A stretch of DNA of 64,000 nucleotides from Paludibacteraceae bacterium (GCA_017625155.1 JAGALP010000009.1:17785-81784), one strand, 5' to 3'. Shown: positions 42,599 to 52,122, counted from the stretch's first letter. Made by a program: numbers and translations. Notes: generated from the letters alone by a model not told the origin.

Positions 42599-42892
42599 TT
42601 ATACAGTAGCCTCGATATTCCACATGAATGCGCGCACACCGACTTCCTCGTTGCGCTTGTCAAGTTTCTTGACCGCTTCGAGTAATACAGGTACTTTTTC
42701 GTCAGGTACAATAGTGATCACACATGAGTTCATTTCTGGCCATGCGTGGGTACCACGGCGTGGCTCACCATTCTTACTACCACGACCCTGTACCTCCTCA
42801 AAGAAAGTAAAACCGCGTATTTCTAACATATCAAGCATATACTCCACACGCTCGGTGTTAGCTTGATTGAATACTATCATTACAGATTTCAT
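42599..42892 (-). CDS. PII-like protein at the end of an RND efflux operon
   Basis: A 97-residue protein of the PII superfamily fold: VMIVFNQANTERVEYMLDML, a loop region GRGSKNGEPRRGTHAWPEMNS, then VITIVPDEKVPVLLEAVKKL. The T-loop uridylylation site of classic GlnB is absent. Related PII-like proteins are often linked to RND or metal transporters and sense small ligands. I start at 42892 (MKSVMIVF), since the longer frame from 42931 reads into a repeat. It is the last gene of the efflux operon, 78 bp after the pump gene. Confidence 0.7.
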   Translation of the reverse strand: MKSVMIVFNQANTERVEYMLDMLEIRGFTFFEEVQGRGSKNGEPRRGTHAWPEMNSCVITIVPDEKVPVLLEAVKKLDKRNEEVGVRAFMWNIEATV

Positions 42893-42902
42893 AATTACAT
42901 TT

Positions 42903-42970
42903 GGATTAAGGAGCCAGGAACCAAGAATCAAGACAATCAGTCTTGGCTCTTGGCTCTTGGTTCTTGATTC
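42903..42970. repeat. Imperfect inverted repeat between pump and PII-like genes
   Basis: GGAACCAAGAATCAAGAC and GTCTTGGCTC..TTGGTTCTTGATTC form an imperfect inverted repeat that fills the gap. It may attenuate expression of the PII-like gene or be a degenerate repeat. Confidence 0.45.
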
Positions 42971-45900
42971 TTATTTTTCTTTTTCTTCGCAGTCCTCCAC
43001 TTTGATATCCATGAAGATGAAGTTCTCGCGCACTTTCTTGAGTTTGTCACGTTCGCCCTTCTTAGACATTGCACCATAAATTACAGGTACAATGTAGAGG
43101 GTGAGGAAGGTACTAACGGTCAAACCACCGATAACGACGATACCCAATGGTTGCCACATCTCGGCACCTTCACCTTGGCTCACAGCCATTGGCACCATAC
43201 CGAGGATAGTGGTGAACGCAGTCATCAATACAGGACGCAGACGGCTCTCGCCTGACATCTGGATAGCTTCGTTGAGTTCGTGTCCACGCTCACGCATGAG
43301 GTTGATATAGTCCACAAGCACGATACCATTCTTCACCACAATACCCACAAGGAGTACCAGACCCAGTGCGCCAATCATATCCAACGAGGTGTTGGTGAGC
43401 CATAGGGCTATAATCACACCCGAGAGCGCAAATGGCACAGAGAACATGATGATAGCAGGTTTGCTGAACGACTCGAACTGCGATGCCATCACGATATACA
43501 CGAGCAGGATAATCAGCATACCCAGCATACCCATCTTGCCGAATGTCTCTTGTTGGTCTTCGTAGTCACCAGCGATACGCATTGTATATCCAGCAGGGGC
43601 ATCTACTTGAGGAAGCACTTGTGTCTCAATAGCTTGTGCTAATTCGCCCAATGTAGTCTCGAATGGTGTCACCTTGACGGTCACAATACGCTGACGTGAC
43701 TTACGAACGATTTTTGGTGGTGCCCAATACTCGTCCACTGAGCAGACTTCTGACAGTTTGATAGTTTTGCCAGTTGGGGTTGGGATAGAGAAGTCGAGCA
43801 CATCGGAGATTGAATTGCGGTTCTCCTCTTTGAGGCGAACAAGAATATCGTACTCGTCACCATCCTCTTTCAAGAAGCCCACAGCCATACCATTCACGCG
43901 GTTACGCAGGTAGGAAGATATGGTGGCAGAAGTCAATCCAAGACGACTTGCTTTCTCTTTGTCCACTACGATCTTTATCTCAGGACGGTCATCATCGCGG
44001 TCGGCATAGACGTCACGTGCACCTGGCAGTTCCTTGGTCAGTGCCATGACTTGTTGCGCCATTTGGTTGGTAATATCGAAGTCATAGCCATAGATTTCGA
44101 TATCTACAGTATTTCCACCACCAGGACCACCACCGCTGGTAGATGCTTGATACTCAATGATTTCAGGATATTGAGCCATCTCCTGACGGAGCACTTCGGC
44201 AATCTGCCAAATAGTGCGCTCGCGTTCCCACTTTTTGTTCAAACGCACGGTCATAGAGATGGTGTTATTCATTGTGGTGGAGAAGATAGCACCCGTACCG
44301 TCATCATCGTTGGAACCCGCAGAGGTAGCAATCATCTCAATCTCAGGAACGAGTACCATGAAGCGTTCTTCCAATTTGCGTGCAGTCTTGAGGGTCTCCT
44401 CAATACGTGTACCGCGTTGTAACTCAATAGTTACGCTCAAGCGAGCATTGTCCTGTTGTTGCATAAAGTCGGTTCCCACTTTGCCAAAAATGAATGGCAA
44501 GAGTGAAGCTCCGAAGAACGCAAATAGAATAACAATAGTCAATGCCTTGTGGCGCAAGCACCATGCAAGCGATTTACCGTAAACTTTGTCTACCTTGTCA
44601 AGGAAAGCTACGATAGTGCGGTCGTACCAAGATTTCTTGTCGCTATCATCAATAAGTTTGCCGTTCTCCACGCGTACTTTTCGTGCTTTGAGCAGTTTGG
44701 AGCAGAGCATAGGGGTCAGCGTGATAGCAATCACGGTAGAGGTACAACATACGACTGTTACAATCCAACCCAATGACTCGAACATAATACCTGCCATACC
44801 ATCCATCATTGTCAGTGGTACAAATACGGCGCAGAGTACGAGTGTGGTAGCAATAACGCTGACCCATACCTCGTTGGTGGCGTAGATAGATGCCTCGCGT
44901 GGACTCTCGCCACGTTCGATATGGCGTGTGATATTCTCAAGCACCACAATCGCGTCGTCCACCACCATACCGATAGCGATAGTCAGCGAACAGAGCGAGA
45001 TGATGTTGATGCTGGAGTCTGCCATCTTCAGGTAGATAAATGCTACAATCAGTGAGATAGGAATAGTAAGCGAGATGATGAGTGTCGCACGCCATTTGCC
45101 AAGGAAGAAGAGCACCACGAGCACCACGAATAGCAATGCGTAGAGCACAGACTCCTCAAGGGAGTTGATGGAGTTACGGATATTGTCTGCCGAGTTGTAG
45201 ATCTCTTGAATCTTCACATCGGTAGGCAATTGCTTTTGAATCTTCTTCAATGCTTTATCCACGTCCTCGCAGACTTGCACGGTGTTGGAGCCCGATTGCT
45301 TAGCCACAATCAGACGCACAGCTTCGCGACCGTTGGTCTTCTCATCCAACGAGAGGTCTTTGATGGTATCGCGCACAGTGGCAATATCGCGCACGAATAC
45401 TTGTTGACCTTGTGGAGTCATGGTCACCATCAGGTCCTCAATCTCGCTACTCTCGATGAACTCAGAGCGCACCTGCATTTGGTATTGCTCCTTCTCCATC
45501 TTCACCGTACCCGACGAGAGGTTAAGGTTGTTGGCAGAGATGACTTGTCCCACTTGCTCCAGCGAGATGCCAAAAGCGTCTAGTTTTTGTTGGTCGATAT
45601 CCACATACACATAGCGGTCTGGTGCACCTGCTACAGACAGGTTACCGATACCATTGATTTGGTTCAATTGTGGAATCACCTCATCGTTGAGGATTTTGTC
45701 GAGCGCAGGATACGACTCGTCTGCCGTGATAGCATATTGGCAGATTGGCATGGTGCTCGATGAGAACTTGAACACCATAGGCGACGAACAACCGTCAGGC
45801 AACTGGTTCTTAGCCATGTCGCAGAACGATCGTATGTCGTTGACGGCTTCCGTAATGTCGGACCCCCATTCCAATTCGAGTACTACAAGACTGACGTTAT

Positions 45901-46156
45901 CTTTACTGGTAGAGTTGATATACTTCAGGTTATCCACCGAAGTCAAACTATTCTCCATGATTTTCGAGACGTTGGTCTCTATCTCGGACGCCGACGCACC
46001 TGGATAGGTGGTCATCACCATCACATATGGTGGATCCATCTCAGGGAATTGATCCACAGGCAGTTGCACGAAGCAGAACACACCTATGATCATCACCGCA
46101 ACGAACACCAGCATAGTCGTTACGGGGTTTTTAATCGCGGTTTTATAAATTGCCAT
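42971..46156 (-). CDS. RND efflux pump inner-membrane subunit (AcrB/HAE1 type)
   Basis: A 1061-residue proton-driven RND transporter. It begins with MAIYKTAIKNPVTTMLVFVA, has the periplasmic porter domains (PPYVMVMTTYPGASASEIE, FMQQQDNARLSVTIELQRGT), the helix-4 proton relay region SLTIAIGMVVDDAIVVLENI with two Asp, and a C-terminal set of helices with GIVVKNGIVLVDYINLMRERG. Twelve membrane helices in two repeats are expected. It pumps drugs, bile salts or similar compounds through the adaptor and TolC-like channel encoded just upstream in the operon. Confidence 0.95.
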   Translation of the reverse strand: MAIYKTAIKNPVTTMLVFVAVMIIGVFCFVQLPVDQFPEMDPPYVMVMTTYPGASASEIETNVSKIMENSLTSVDNLKYINSTSKDNVSLVVLELEWGSDITEAVNDIRSFCDMAKNQLPDGCSSPMVFKFSSSTMPICQYAITADESYPALDKILNDEVIPQLNQINGIGNLSVAGAPDRYVYVDIDQQKLDAFGISLEQVGQVISANNLNLSSGTVKMEKEQYQMQVRSEFIESSEIEDLMVTMTPQGQQVFVRDIATVRDTIKDLSLDEKTNGREAVRLIVAKQSGSNTVQVCEDVDKALKKIQKQLPTDVKIQEIYNSADNIRNSINSLEESVLYALLFVVLVVLFFLGKWRATLIISLTIPISLIVAFIYLKMADSSINIISLCSLTIAIGMVVDDAIVVLENITRHIERGESPREASIYATNEVWVSVIATTLVLCAVFVPLTMMDGMAGIMFESLGWIVTVVCCTSTVIAITLTPMLCSKLLKARKVRVENGKLIDDSDKKSWYDRTIVAFLDKVDKVYGKSLAWCLRHKALTIVILFAFFGASLLPFIFGKVGTDFMQQQDNARLSVTIELQRGTRIEETLKTARKLEERFMVLVPEIEMIATSAGSNDDDGTGAIFSTTMNNTISMTVRLNKKWERERTIWQIAEVLRQEMAQYPEIIEYQASTSGGGPGGGNTVDIEIYGYDFDITNQMAQQVMALTKELPGARDVYADRDDDRPEIKIVVDKEKASRLGLTSATISSYLRNRVNGMAVGFLKEDGDEYDILVRLKEENRNSISDVLDFSIPTPTGKTIKLSEVCSVDEYWAPPKIVRKSRQRIVTVKVTPFETTLGELAQAIETQVLPQVDAPAGYTMRIAGDYEDQQETFGKMGMLGMLIILLVYIVMASQFESFSKPAIIMFSVPFALSGVIIALWLTNTSLDMIGALGLVLLVGIVVKNGIVLVDYINLMRERGHELNEAIQMSGESRLRPVLMTAFTTILGMVPMAVSQGEGAEMWQPLGIVVIGGLTVSTFLTLYIVPVIYGAMSKKGERDKLKKVRENFIFMDIKVEDCEEKEK

Positions 46157-46169
46157 AGTTCTTCAGGTT

Positions 46170-47177
46170 TTACTTTACTTCAATTTTCACACCGTCAACC
46201 AGTTTGTGTTGACCCACGCTGATGTATTCTACACCTGCTTTGATTTCTGGTGCAATGATTTCAATGTTCTCGTCAAAGCGTTGTCCGAGTTTCACGCTCA
46301 CGCGCTTAGCGTAGCCGTTGTCGTTGATGAACACAAAACGCTCGTTCGAACCAATCAGTTTCTCCACGGATTGATAAGGCACCACGATGGTGTTCTCTTT
46401 GCCCAGACCGAGGGTAGTAGTCACGTACATACCGCCACGCAACTTCTCGCTCGCATTAGGGATAACCACCTTGCATTGGAAGGTGTGGCTCGCAGCATCG
46501 ATGGTAGGATAAACCACCTCAATCGTTGCAGGGAAAGACTCATCTGGATACACTTCGCTCTTCACAGTCAGCTTCATACCTTCCTTAATCATAGGATAAT
46601 AAGTCTCTGGCACTGCAATCAACGCTTTCAGTTTCTTCACTTGTGTGAGCACCACGATTGGTTGACCGCCATATAACTCGCCATCCTCGTAGGTCTTAGC
46701 AGAAATAACACCGTCGAATGGAGCTTTTACATAGGTGTTTTGCTCCAAGAAAGCCAGGTTTTGCTTCAGTTGGTCGTATGCCACTTTTGTCTGGTCGTAG
46801 GTCTGTTGGCTTACGCTTCCTGTTTCGAGCAATGCCTCCAAACGTCCCACCTCGATTTCAAGATTAGCCAATTGGATTTTTTGTGTGAGATACTGTGTTT
46901 GATCCATACGTACAAGCATGTCGCCTGCTTTCACCTCATCACCTACTTCCACGAAGATATGCTCTATCTTTCCTGTCAGCGATGGTGCTACGTTTTGTGT
47001 CACATAGCCCTGTAAGTTCGTAGAAATATTGAGCACGCGCTCAATCTCTTTTTCTTGGAGGGTTATTGTACCTACCACCTCCACGCGCTCAGCTTCTTGT
47101 TGAGTTGCCTGAGCATCTTTCTTGCCGCAACCAATCAAACAAACTGCGGCAGCCATCATTAATACAATCTTTTTCAT
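46170..47177 (-). CDS. RND efflux periplasmic adaptor (MFP) lipoprotein
   Basis: A 335-residue membrane-fusion protein. The signal VLMMAAAVCLIGC ends in a lipobox Cys near 17, then come the barrel-sandwich halves (GKIEHIFVEVGDEVKAGDMLVRMD and YVKAPFDGVISAKTYEDGE with breaks), a short alpha-hairpin (ANLEIEVGRLEALLETGSVS) and a C-terminal beta-barrel (IVVPYQSVEKLIGSN). It bridges the inner-membrane pump and the outer-membrane factor. The gap to the pump gene is 13 bp. Confidence 0.93.
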   Translation of the reverse strand: MKKIVLMMAAAVCLIGCGKKDAQATQQEAERVEVVGTITLQEKEIERVLNISTNLQGYVTQNVAPSLTGKIEHIFVEVGDEVKAGDMLVRMDQTQYLTQKIQLANLEIEVGRLEALLETGSVSQQTYDQTKVAYDQLKQNLAFLEQNTYVKAPFDGVISAKTYEDGELYGGQPIVVLTQVKKLKALIAVPETYYPMIKEGMKLTVKSEVYPDESFPATIEVVYPTIDAASHTFQCKVVIPNASEKLRGGMYVTTTLGLGKENTIVVPYQSVEKLIGSNERFVFINDNGYAKRVSVKLGQRFDENIEIIAPEIKAGVEYISVGQHKLVDGVKIEVK

Positions 47178-47243
47178 TTATCGTTTTAGTTTTGAAATTA
47201 TCATAAAGTCGTTAAGGTCCTTAAAGTCCTTAAGGTCGTTATC

Positions 47244-48569
47244 TTACAAGTTCAAGAACTTTTCCAATTCCACTTCCGCATTCACCAGTGTCAGCACCGC
47301 TTGCACATACGTCGATTGTGCGGTGATGAGGTCGTTACTTGCGTTCACGAGGTCTAGGTTACTTGCCACACCCTGTTGAAATTTCAGCGAAGTGTTGTCA
47401 AACACGCGTTGTGTCACGCCCATGTTCTCTTGCTCGTTGGTGTAAGTCTCATACGCATTTTGCAGGTTATAGCGCAATTGCTCATTTTGAATTCCGAGGT
47501 TATCGGCAGTCTCCTCAAATGTGTTACGTGCCTCTTCCAAGGCAATTTTCTTCTCCACCACACCTGCTGCACGCTTACCCGACGACCAGAGTGGCATGCT
47601 CACCTGTATGCTCAGCGCATTAGGAGGAGTCATGTTAAAGCCCTCTTTCTTACCAAAATAGTCTTTTTCGCTGTATTGATAGCCCACACCTATTGTTGGA
47701 CCATATGCCCAACCAGCCATATGTACATTCTTCTTCGCTAATTCTACATTTTTGGCTAGTGTTTGATAGCTGAGGTTATTTTCCAATACAAAGTCTTTAC
47801 CCAGCAATGCGACTATTGCTTCCGCGCTCAGCATATCGCTGAGTTGGGTGGTGAGGGTCAGTTCGGTTTCTGCTGGAACGTTCAGCAGCACTTTCAGCGC
47901 ATTGATTGCCAACTGTGTCGAACGCTTGTTAGCATTGATATTATTCTTCAATGTGTTCACACGCACGAGGATTTGGTCAGCCGTTGTTTGCTCTGCTGCA
48001 CCCACTTCCACGCTGCGTTGGGTCATTGCTGCCAAGTTCTCAATGTTCTTCAGCGAACTATCCAGCAACTTCACCACATCTTCCAGCACCAACACCGAAG
48101 CGTAACTCGATTTCACACTCGCACGCAGGTTGTCCTCGCTAATTTCGAGATTCAGTTTTTGCATCTCAATTGCAGTATTGTTGAGCAATGCTCCCACAAT
48201 CGCCTGTCCATTGATACCTACGGATGCTGTGATACCGAATGTACCATTGTCTGGCATTTCAATAGGCATACCACCAAAGTTCATCTTGTAGCCCATCATA
48301 GATTGGTATGCCCACGACATATCCACCGACGGAAGCATACTAGCTATCGTTTGCCAACGGGTGGCATACGCTTTCTGCACTGCCAAGTCGGCATTCTTCA
48401 GCGAACGGTTTTGCGCCACTGCATAGTCTTGCGCCTCTTGCAAGCTCAGGTTTAGGGTAGCAGACACCTCTTGTTTGGGTGCCCGTTTGGTGGCTGCCAT
48501 CACATGGTCGGCTGCCATCATGTTTGCCGCTATGGCAAACATACTAACTAATAATACAATCTTTCTCAT
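47244..48569 (-). CDS. TolC family outer-membrane efflux protein
   Basis: A 441-residue exported TolC-like protein with signal MRKIVLLVSMFAIAANMMA. Two tandem outer-membrane efflux domains can be seen: LSLQEAQDYAVAQNRSLKNADLAV in the first half and YQTLAKNVELAKKNVHMAGWAYGPTIGVG in the second. Long alpha-helical stretches form the periplasmic tunnel. It is the outer channel of the RND system. A 66-bp gap to the adaptor gene contains a short palindromic repeat (GTCGTTAAGG, CCTTAAGGTCG). Confidence 0.93.
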   Translation of the reverse strand: MRKIVLLVSMFAIAANMMAADHVMAATKRAPKQEVSATLNLSLQEAQDYAVAQNRSLKNADLAVQKAYATRWQTIASMLPSVDMSWAYQSMMGYKMNFGGMPIEMPDNGTFGITASVGINGQAIVGALLNNTAIEMQKLNLEISEDNLRASVKSSYASVLVLEDVVKLLDSSLKNIENLAAMTQRSVEVGAAEQTTADQILVRVNTLKNNINANKRSTQLAINALKVLLNVPAETELTLTTQLSDMLSAEAIVALLGKDFVLENNLSYQTLAKNVELAKKNVHMAGWAYGPTIGVGYQYSEKDYFGKKEGFNMTPPNALSIQVSMPLWSSGKRAAGVVEKKIALEEARNTFEETADNLGIQNEQLRYNLQNAYETYTNEQENMGVTQRVFDNTSLKFQQGVASNLDLVNASNDLITAQSTYVQAVLTLVNAEVELEKFLNL

Positions 48570-48589
48570 CTTTTGTTATATATATTACC

Positions 48590-49204
48590 TTATTTATTAT
48601 GTACTTCTTTTTCGAGCACTGCCAATCCTTCTGCCGTAAACATTCCGCGCAGCAGGATATCCATCGTCGTTTTGCCCATATGTCTAACGTCTTGTGGCTT
48701 CATCTTCAGTCTTTCCGCACGTTCGGCCAACATCAGATGTGTATTCACCAGCATCATTGCTGCCACCTCTATATCTATTTCCTCGCGGAATATCCCTTCC
48801 CCCTGACCTTTCCTCAAGAACTGTACCAAAAACTGTTGCATCATCTTGCGCATGCGTTGCAGGTGTTCTTGATGCAGTGTGGGATAATACTTTTTCAGGT
48901 CGTATAACATCGGTGATGTCTGATGCGTACTCTTCTCGGTTTGTCTGGCAATCTTCGTCCAATCCACGATGCATTGCACCACGGTCTTATCCGCTACCAA
49001 GTGCTGCACTTCCCGTGTCATTTTCTGCTCGTGCTCATGCAAAATCTCGCTCACCAATTCATCTTTCGAAGGGAAATACACATAAAACGTCTTCTTGGAT
49101 ATACCCAACTCTTTGCATAGGTCATCCACGCTCACCGAGCGTATTCCCACTTCCTGCATACGTGGCTTAGCTGCTTTCAATATGCTTTCTTTTACATCAC
49201 TCAT
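48590..49204 (-). CDS. TetR family transcriptional regulator
   Basis: A 204-residue TetR-type repressor. The N-terminal helix-turn-helix runs about residues 20-50 (VSVDDLCKELGISKKTFYVYF), followed by a helical ligand-binding domain with long hydrophobic helices (ERSG-free, MQQFLVQFLRKGQGEGIF). It is the first gene of the efflux operon, 20 bp upstream of the TolC gene, and most likely represses it until an inducer binds. Five tandem 11-bp repeats directly upstream are the prime operator candidate. Confidence 0.9.
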   Translation of the reverse strand: MSDVKESILKAAKPRMQEVGIRSVSVDDLCKELGISKKTFYVYFPSKDELVSEILHEHEQKMTREVQHLVADKTVVQCIVDWTKIARQTEKSTHQTSPMLYDLKKYYPTLHQEHLQRMRKMMQQFLVQFLRKGQGEGIFREEIDIEVAAMMLVNTHLMLAERAERLKMKPQDVRHMGKTTMDILLRGMFTAEGLAVLEKEVHNK

Positions 49205-49230
49205 CTGTTCTTTTATATTCCCTTATCAAT

Positions 49231-49285
49231 TACGTACCATATACGTAGGATATACGTAACATATACGTAGGATAAACGTAAGATA
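49231..49285. repeat. Five 11-bp tandem repeats before tetR
   Basis: TACGTACCATA, TACGTAGGATA, TACGTAACATA, TACGTAGGATA, AACGTAAGATA follow each other without gaps (49231-49285). Each contains the palindromic TACGTA core (AACGTA in the last). They lie in the tetR leader between its promoter (49346) and start codon (49204). Binding sites one helical turn apart suggest cooperative binding of a regulator, probably the TetR protein itself. Confidence 0.85.
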
Positions 49286-49345
49286 ATGCTGCCTTTAAGC
49301 AGGGAACAACCCAGTACAAAGCACTCCTCTTCCCGCAAAAAGTGT

Positions 49346-49377
49346 GCAAAGGTACTACTTTTATCTAAAACAACCAA
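49346..49377 (-). promoter_or_regulatory. Promoter of the efflux operon
   Basis: On the minus strand TTTG (49374-49377), 20 bp, TACCTTTG (49346-49353). Transcription would start near 49340 and run through the 11-bp repeats. Confidence 0.68.
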
Positions 49378-49432
49378 ATATTTTAGGAAACTTTAACACT
49401 TTTGTAGTTTCCAAGTTACAAAATATGCGCAC

Positions 49433-49466
49433 AAAAAATCCCCAATGAATCAACTTCATCGGGGAT
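49433..49466 (-). terminator. Terminator of htpG
   Basis: On the minus strand ATCCCCGATGAA pairs with TTCATTGGGGAT (49438-49449 and 49455-49466, one mismatch/wobble), followed by a T-run (49433-49437). Confidence 0.8.
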
Positions 49467-49489
49467 CGATTATTGCTGCAATCAATATC

Positions 49490-51574
49490 TTATAGCAGCT
49501 CCACGGAGCGATTGACAAACTTAGCCAGTGCCTCGCCCTTCAGTTGACCAGCAGCCAACATGGCAATGTCAATCAATTGGTGAAGTTTGTCGCTGCTTGC
49601 AGCGTAGGTGCTGTATTGCTCCTTGAGTTGTTGCTTGAGTGCAGCCAACTCCTTGGTCACGTTGGTCACAGCATCCTTCTCCTCTTGCGTGAGGTCGGCA
49701 TCTTTCTTGCCTTTCTGTGCCTCTTGCAGGGTCTTCTCCTCGGCTTGCTTAGTCGCAATCTGCTCTACGATAGGCGCAGTACCTTCGGCGCATGCGTCGG
49801 TAATCTCTGCGAGGAGGGCTTTCACCTTGTCATTAGCCGTATTGATGACCAAGTTGTATTGGTCTGGCATATTGCCGTAGAACGACATACCCTGTTGATG
49901 AGCCGACATCTCTTTCATACGACGCATGAACTCATTTTGGGTGAGGAAAACAGGAAGTGCATCTGCTGATACGGCTTCCAAACTTACGTCATAGCGGGTT
50001 TTATCGGTTTTAGGCAACTGAGATTCGAAACTGTAGCGCAATGCATCTTCCTCATTGGCACTGAGTTCCACTTTGGCTTTGTCTTCTTTTTGGATGATGT
50101 TCTCTATCACGTCAGAGTCCACGCGCACGAAACGAATCATCTGCTTCTTGTCGTCGCTGCCATCGCCATAGCTCTTTTGCTCGAATTGCGACATAGCGTG
50201 TACATCCAGTTCGCCATCCATGAGGAGCACGTCATATCCCTTCTCCTTGGCGCGTTGGATGTAGGCGTAAGAAGCATCAGCGTCTTGTGCATACAACATG
50301 ATGAGGTCGCCATTCTTGTCGGTTTGCGCGTCTTTGACTTGTGCCTTGTACTCCTCGAAAGTGAAGAACTTGCCATCAATATTCTTGAGCAACGCAAAGC
50401 CCACAGCACGGTCGTAGAACTTATCATCGCTGAGCATACCGTATTGGATAAAGAGCTTGATGTCGTCCCACTTTTTCTCAAAGTCCTCGCGGTCGTTGCG
50501 GAATATCTCTGCCAATTTGTCAGCCACTTTCTTTGTGATATGAGAAGAGATCTTCTTCACTTTGTTATCGCTCTGCAAGTACGAACGGCTTACATTCAGC
50601 GGAATATCTGGCGAGTCGATTACGCCGTGGAGCAGGGTCAAGTATTGTGGTACGATATTCTCCACCTCATCGGTTACGAACACTTGGTTGCAATAGAGCT
50701 GAATCTTATTGCGCTGAATATCAATATTATTCTTGATACGTGGGAAGTAGAGGATACCCGTGAGATTGAATGGGTAATCCACATTGAGGTGGATATGGAA
50801 GAGTGGCTCATCCATTTGATGAGGATAGAGTTGGTGATAGAACTTCTGGTAATCCTCATCGGTGAGGTCAGCAGGTTTGCGTGTCCATGCAGGATTGACA
50901 TCGTTGATGATATTATCCTCGTCGGTCTCTACTTGCTTGCCGTCCTTCCACTCTTTCTTCTTGCCGAAAGCAATCTCTACAGGGAGGAACTTGCAGTACT
51001 TGGTGAGCAATCCCTCTACGGTTGCATCTTCCAGATATTGAGCGTATTCGTCGTTGATATGCAATACAATGTCTGTTCCGCGCTCAGACTTGATGGTATC
51101 TTCCATCGTGTACTCAGGCGAACCGTCGCATGACCAGTGAACGGCTTTGGCGTCCTCTTGGTACGAGAGGGAGAAGATCTCCACTTTGTCTGCAACCATG
51201 AAGGCGGAATAGAAGCCCAAACCGAAGTGACCGATAATGGCTTCGGCTTTGTCTTTGTATTTATTCACAAACTCTTCTGCACCAGAGAAAGCGATTTGGT
51301 TGATATACTTATCCACCTCCTCGGCGGTCATACCGATACCATGGTCTTGTACGGTGAGGGTCTTTTTCTTTTTATCGATAAGTACGCGCACACGTGTGTC
51401 GCCCAACTCGCCTTTCGCTTCGCCCACAGAAGCAAGGGTTTTCAGTTTTTGGGTAGCATCTACCGCATTACTAATCAACTCACGAAGAAAAATCTCGTGG
51501 TCAGAATACAAAAATTTCTTGATGACGGGGAAGATATTGTCTGATGTTACCCCGATATTTCCTTTCTTGCTCAT
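49490..51574 (-). CDS. htpG: Molecular chaperone HtpG (Hsp90)
   Basis: A 694-residue bacterial Hsp90. The N-terminal GHKL ATPase has FLRELISNAVDATQKL (Glu, Asn), VQDHGIGMTAEEV and IGHFGLGFYSAFMVADKVE. The middle domain contains GILYFPRI and NVSRSYLQSD (catalytic Arg region), and the C-terminal dimerisation domain follows. Length is slightly above the classic 620-odd residues because of a charged linker near 620-650 (QKGKKDADLTQEEKDA). It assists folding and stress survival in the cytoplasm. It forms a single-gene unit with its own terminator. Confidence 0.97.
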   Translation of the reverse strand: MSKKGNIGVTSDNIFPVIKKFLYSDHEIFLRELISNAVDATQKLKTLASVGEAKGELGDTRVRVLIDKKKKTLTVQDHGIGMTAEEVDKYINQIAFSGAEEFVNKYKDKAEAIIGHFGLGFYSAFMVADKVEIFSLSYQEDAKAVHWSCDGSPEYTMEDTIKSERGTDIVLHINDEYAQYLEDATVEGLLTKYCKFLPVEIAFGKKKEWKDGKQVETDEDNIINDVNPAWTRKPADLTDEDYQKFYHQLYPHQMDEPLFHIHLNVDYPFNLTGILYFPRIKNNIDIQRNKIQLYCNQVFVTDEVENIVPQYLTLLHGVIDSPDIPLNVSRSYLQSDNKVKKISSHITKKVADKLAEIFRNDREDFEKKWDDIKLFIQYGMLSDDKFYDRAVGFALLKNIDGKFFTFEEYKAQVKDAQTDKNGDLIMLYAQDADASYAYIQRAKEKGYDVLLMDGELDVHAMSQFEQKSYGDGSDDKKQMIRFVRVDSDVIENIIQKEDKAKVELSANEEDALRYSFESQLPKTDKTRYDVSLEAVSADALPVFLTQNEFMRRMKEMSAHQQGMSFYGNMPDQYNLVINTANDKVKALLAEITDACAEGTAPIVEQIATKQAEEKTLQEAQKGKKDADLTQEEKDAVTNVTKELAALKQQLKEQYSTYAASSDKLHQLIDIAMLAAGQLKGEALAKFVNRSVELL

Positions 51575-51739
51575 AAATATATTTTATTTTGTTAATTCTT
51601 ATTTCGCCTTTGCTCAAACGATTACTTGCCGAGCAAATTTGCATATTTCTCACTTCACAACTCATCATTATCAAAAACCTTGCCAAACCTCCCAATCCCC
51701 TCCCCACCTGCCATTTTGACATATCCCCTCCCCTCTCCT
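51575..51739. other. htpG upstream region
   Basis: No clear Bacteroidota promoter was recognised for htpG here, and no gene. The sequence is C-rich on the right side. Confidence 0.35.
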
Positions 51740-51871
51740 AGGGCGCAGCCCGATCTACCCTCTCCAGCGAGCACAGCGAGCGATCTACAGGCGCAGCCGA
51801 TCTACAGGGCGCAGCCCGTTCTACCATCTACAGCGAGCATAGCGAGCGATCTACAGGCGCAGCCGATCTAA
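51740..51871. repeat. 66-bp tandem duplication of GC-rich repeat words
   Basis: Two 66-bp units (51740-51805 and 51806-51871) differ at few positions. Each contains GGGC-gca-GCCC, GCGAGCayaGCGAGC and GGC-gca-GCC separated by GATCTAC words. The unit length is a multiple of three, so an 81-codon frame runs through it, but its Gln/Ala/Pro content is repeat-derived. Confidence 0.75.
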
Positions 51872-52122
51872 ATATTTCTTTGTCCATTACCTACGGGGTC
51901 CCCGATAACGCCTGCGTTATGGGGTGTTTGACGAATCCCATTCGAGTATCTCTCCACCTCTAACCTCTAAACTGTAGCTATCAATCGGGGCCCCCGCGAG
52001 CTTCGTGAGCGAGTGGGGAGAGCGGAGGCATTGAGCGCTTTCAACTCGCCGAGCGAGTTCCGTGCGCTTCAATTGCCGAACGCGAGCGCGTTCTCTAAAC
52101 TAAAACGGCGACTTTTTCGCCA
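51872..52122. other. Mini-hairpin-rich spacer
   Basis: There is no gene. Several perfect short hairpins occur: ATAACGC-ct-GCGTTAT (about 51904), AACTCGC-cga-GCGAGTT (52043-52059) and GAACGC-gagc-GCGTTC (52078-52093). Confidence 0.55.

Noticed and set aside
50090-51133. 347-codon plus-strand frame inside htpG
   Set aside because: It is the antisense shadow of the htpG reading frame; hydrophobic content is an artefact of the reverse frame.
51626-51871. 81-codon plus-strand frame
   Set aside because: Its Pro/Gln/Ala content comes from the 66-bp tandem repeat, which is open in this frame because the unit length is a multiple of three.
51740-51871. CRISPR array
   Set aside because: Only two 66-bp units that are similar throughout; there are no unique spacers of constant length and no cas genes in the window.
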